Below, in pieces: positions 5,182 through 5,702 of a DNA stretch of 5,702 bases; position 1 is the first letter of the stretch, and each line of letters begins with the position of its first letter. The stretch lies in contig DDSR01000213.1 in assembly GCA_002343455.1 (NCBI GenBank), forward strand, positions 956 to 6,657, in the 5' to 3' direction. The DNA comes from Deltaproteobacteria bacterium UBA2385. GTDB taxonomy: Bacteria > Myxococcota_A > UBA796 > UBA2385. Position numbers and translations under genes: made by a program. The notes under the pieces were generated by a model. It had not been told where the DNA came from, made no database searches, and worked only from the letters and a program-made list of their open reading frames with translations.

Positions 5182-5702
5182 TCACGCGACCGACCTGGAC
5201 CGACGAGGCCCCCGTGGTCGAGCTGATCGACCTGCACAAGCGCTTCCACCGGGCCGGAGCCTGGCCCTGGAGCCCGCGGCAGGAGGTCCACGCCGTCGCC
5301 GGGGTCGACCTGCGCATCGCGCCGGGCGAGGTGGTGGCCCTGGTGGGTCAGTCGGGCTCCGGCAAGACCACGGTCGGCACCTCGCTCCTCGGCTACGCCC
5401 GGGCCGGCGCGATCATCTCGGCCGGCAAGGTGCTCATCGAGGACCGCGACGTGCTCAAGCTGCCCTGGAAGGAGGTCCGGCAGCTGCGTGGCGAGGAGAT
5501 CGCCTACGTGCCGCAAGACCCGGCCTCCGCGCTCAACCCGGCGATCAGGATCGGCAAGCAGATCGTCGAGCTGCTGGAGTTGCGTGGCATCGGGACTGCC
5601 GAGTCGCGACTCCAGGGCGCACGCGACGGTCTGGCCGAGGTAGGACTGCCCAACGACGACGAGTTCCTCAAGCGCTACGCCCACCAGCTCTCCGGCGGCC
5701 AG
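5178..5702 (+). CDS. Second ABC transporter ATPase, DppF/DppD-like, 3' partial
   Basis: The reading frame starts at ATG 5178, in a 4-nt ATGA overlap with the first ATPase stop, and stays open through 175 codons to the right edge. Visible motifs are a DppF-like leader LHKRFHRAGAWPW (19-31) before QEVHAVAGV, Walker A GQSGSGKT (57-64), Q-loop YVPQDPASALNP (110-121, Gln113), and the signature LSGGQ (171-175), which is the last codon in the window. Walker B, the D-loop and the switch histidine lie beyond the edge. The leader has the aromatic residue (Phe23) expected for the A-loop region, which the first ATPase lacks. The N-terminus resembles DppF, whereas the segment from Walker A to the Q-loop reads more like DppD. 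It should form the heterodimeric motor with the first ATPase. The total length is unknown, so neither an oligopeptide-type C-terminal tail nor a fused second domain can be judged. Confidence 0.9.
   Translation, partial: MITRPTWTDEAPVVELIDLHKRFHRAGAWPWSPRQEVHAVAGVDLRIAPGEVVALVGQSGSGKTTVGTSLLGYARAGAIISAGKVLIEDRDVLKLPWKEVRQLRGEEIAYVPQDPASALNPAIRIGKQIVELLELRGIGTAESRLQGARDGLAEVGLPNDDEFLKRYAHQLSGGQ

Noticed and set aside
4944..5684. Minus-strand open frame opposite both ATPases
   Set aside because: It is complementary to the signature, Walker A and Walker B codons of the two ATPases, and there is no independent support for a gene.

Overview
The window is about 70% G+C by eye, with G or C at most third codon positions. 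It is filled end to end by one plus-strand gene cluster, broken at both window edges. The substrate-binding protein has a signal peptide without a lipobox cysteine. This suggests a soluble periplasmic protein and so a Gram-negative (diderm) host. Ala-rich, TPR-like accessory proteins and this base composition fit deltaproteobacterial/myxobacterial-type lineages among others, but the sequence does not settle the phylum.

Layout: (1) positions 1-1049, the 3' part of an unrecognised, Ala-rich, cysteine-free protein with TPR-like helices near its left edge and its C-terminus. (2) 1059-2642, a family 5 extracellular solute-binding protein (DppA/OppA/NikA class), 9 nt downstream, whose Shine-Dalgarno overlaps the preceding stop codon. 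(3) 2643-2684, a 42-nt gap containing two competing GC-rich hairpins, one of which would cover the next ribosome-binding site. (4) 2685-3617, a DppB/NikB-type permease starting at GTG. (5) 3614-4444, a DppC/NikC-type permease. (6) 4441-5181, a short DppD/NikD-type ATPase. (7) 5178-5702, the first 175 residues of a second ATPase of DppF/DppD type, which runs off the right edge exactly at its LSGGQ signature. The last four genes are joined by three successive ATGA stop/start overlaps.

Together genes 2-7 encode one ABC importer. The periplasmic binding protein delivers a substrate to a heterodimeric inner-membrane channel, which is driven by two non-identical ATPases. The gene order (binding protein, two permeases, two ATPases) and sizes (527, 310, 276, 246 aa) match the peptide/nickel family, and the short first ATPase fits nik-type dimensions better than dpp/opp. 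The substrate cannot be named. The acidic residue that holds the peptide amino terminus in OppA and DppA appears to be replaced by glycine here, so a peptide substrate should not be assumed.

No RNA genes, mobile elements, CRISPR arrays, promoter or intrinsic terminator are visible, and no stretch over 42 nt lacks a gene. This is a recognisable transporter operon rather than a clearly new system. The points worth a second look are the translationally linked unknown upstream gene, the intercistronic hairpin pair, the divergent binding-protein pocket and the asymmetric ATPase pair.
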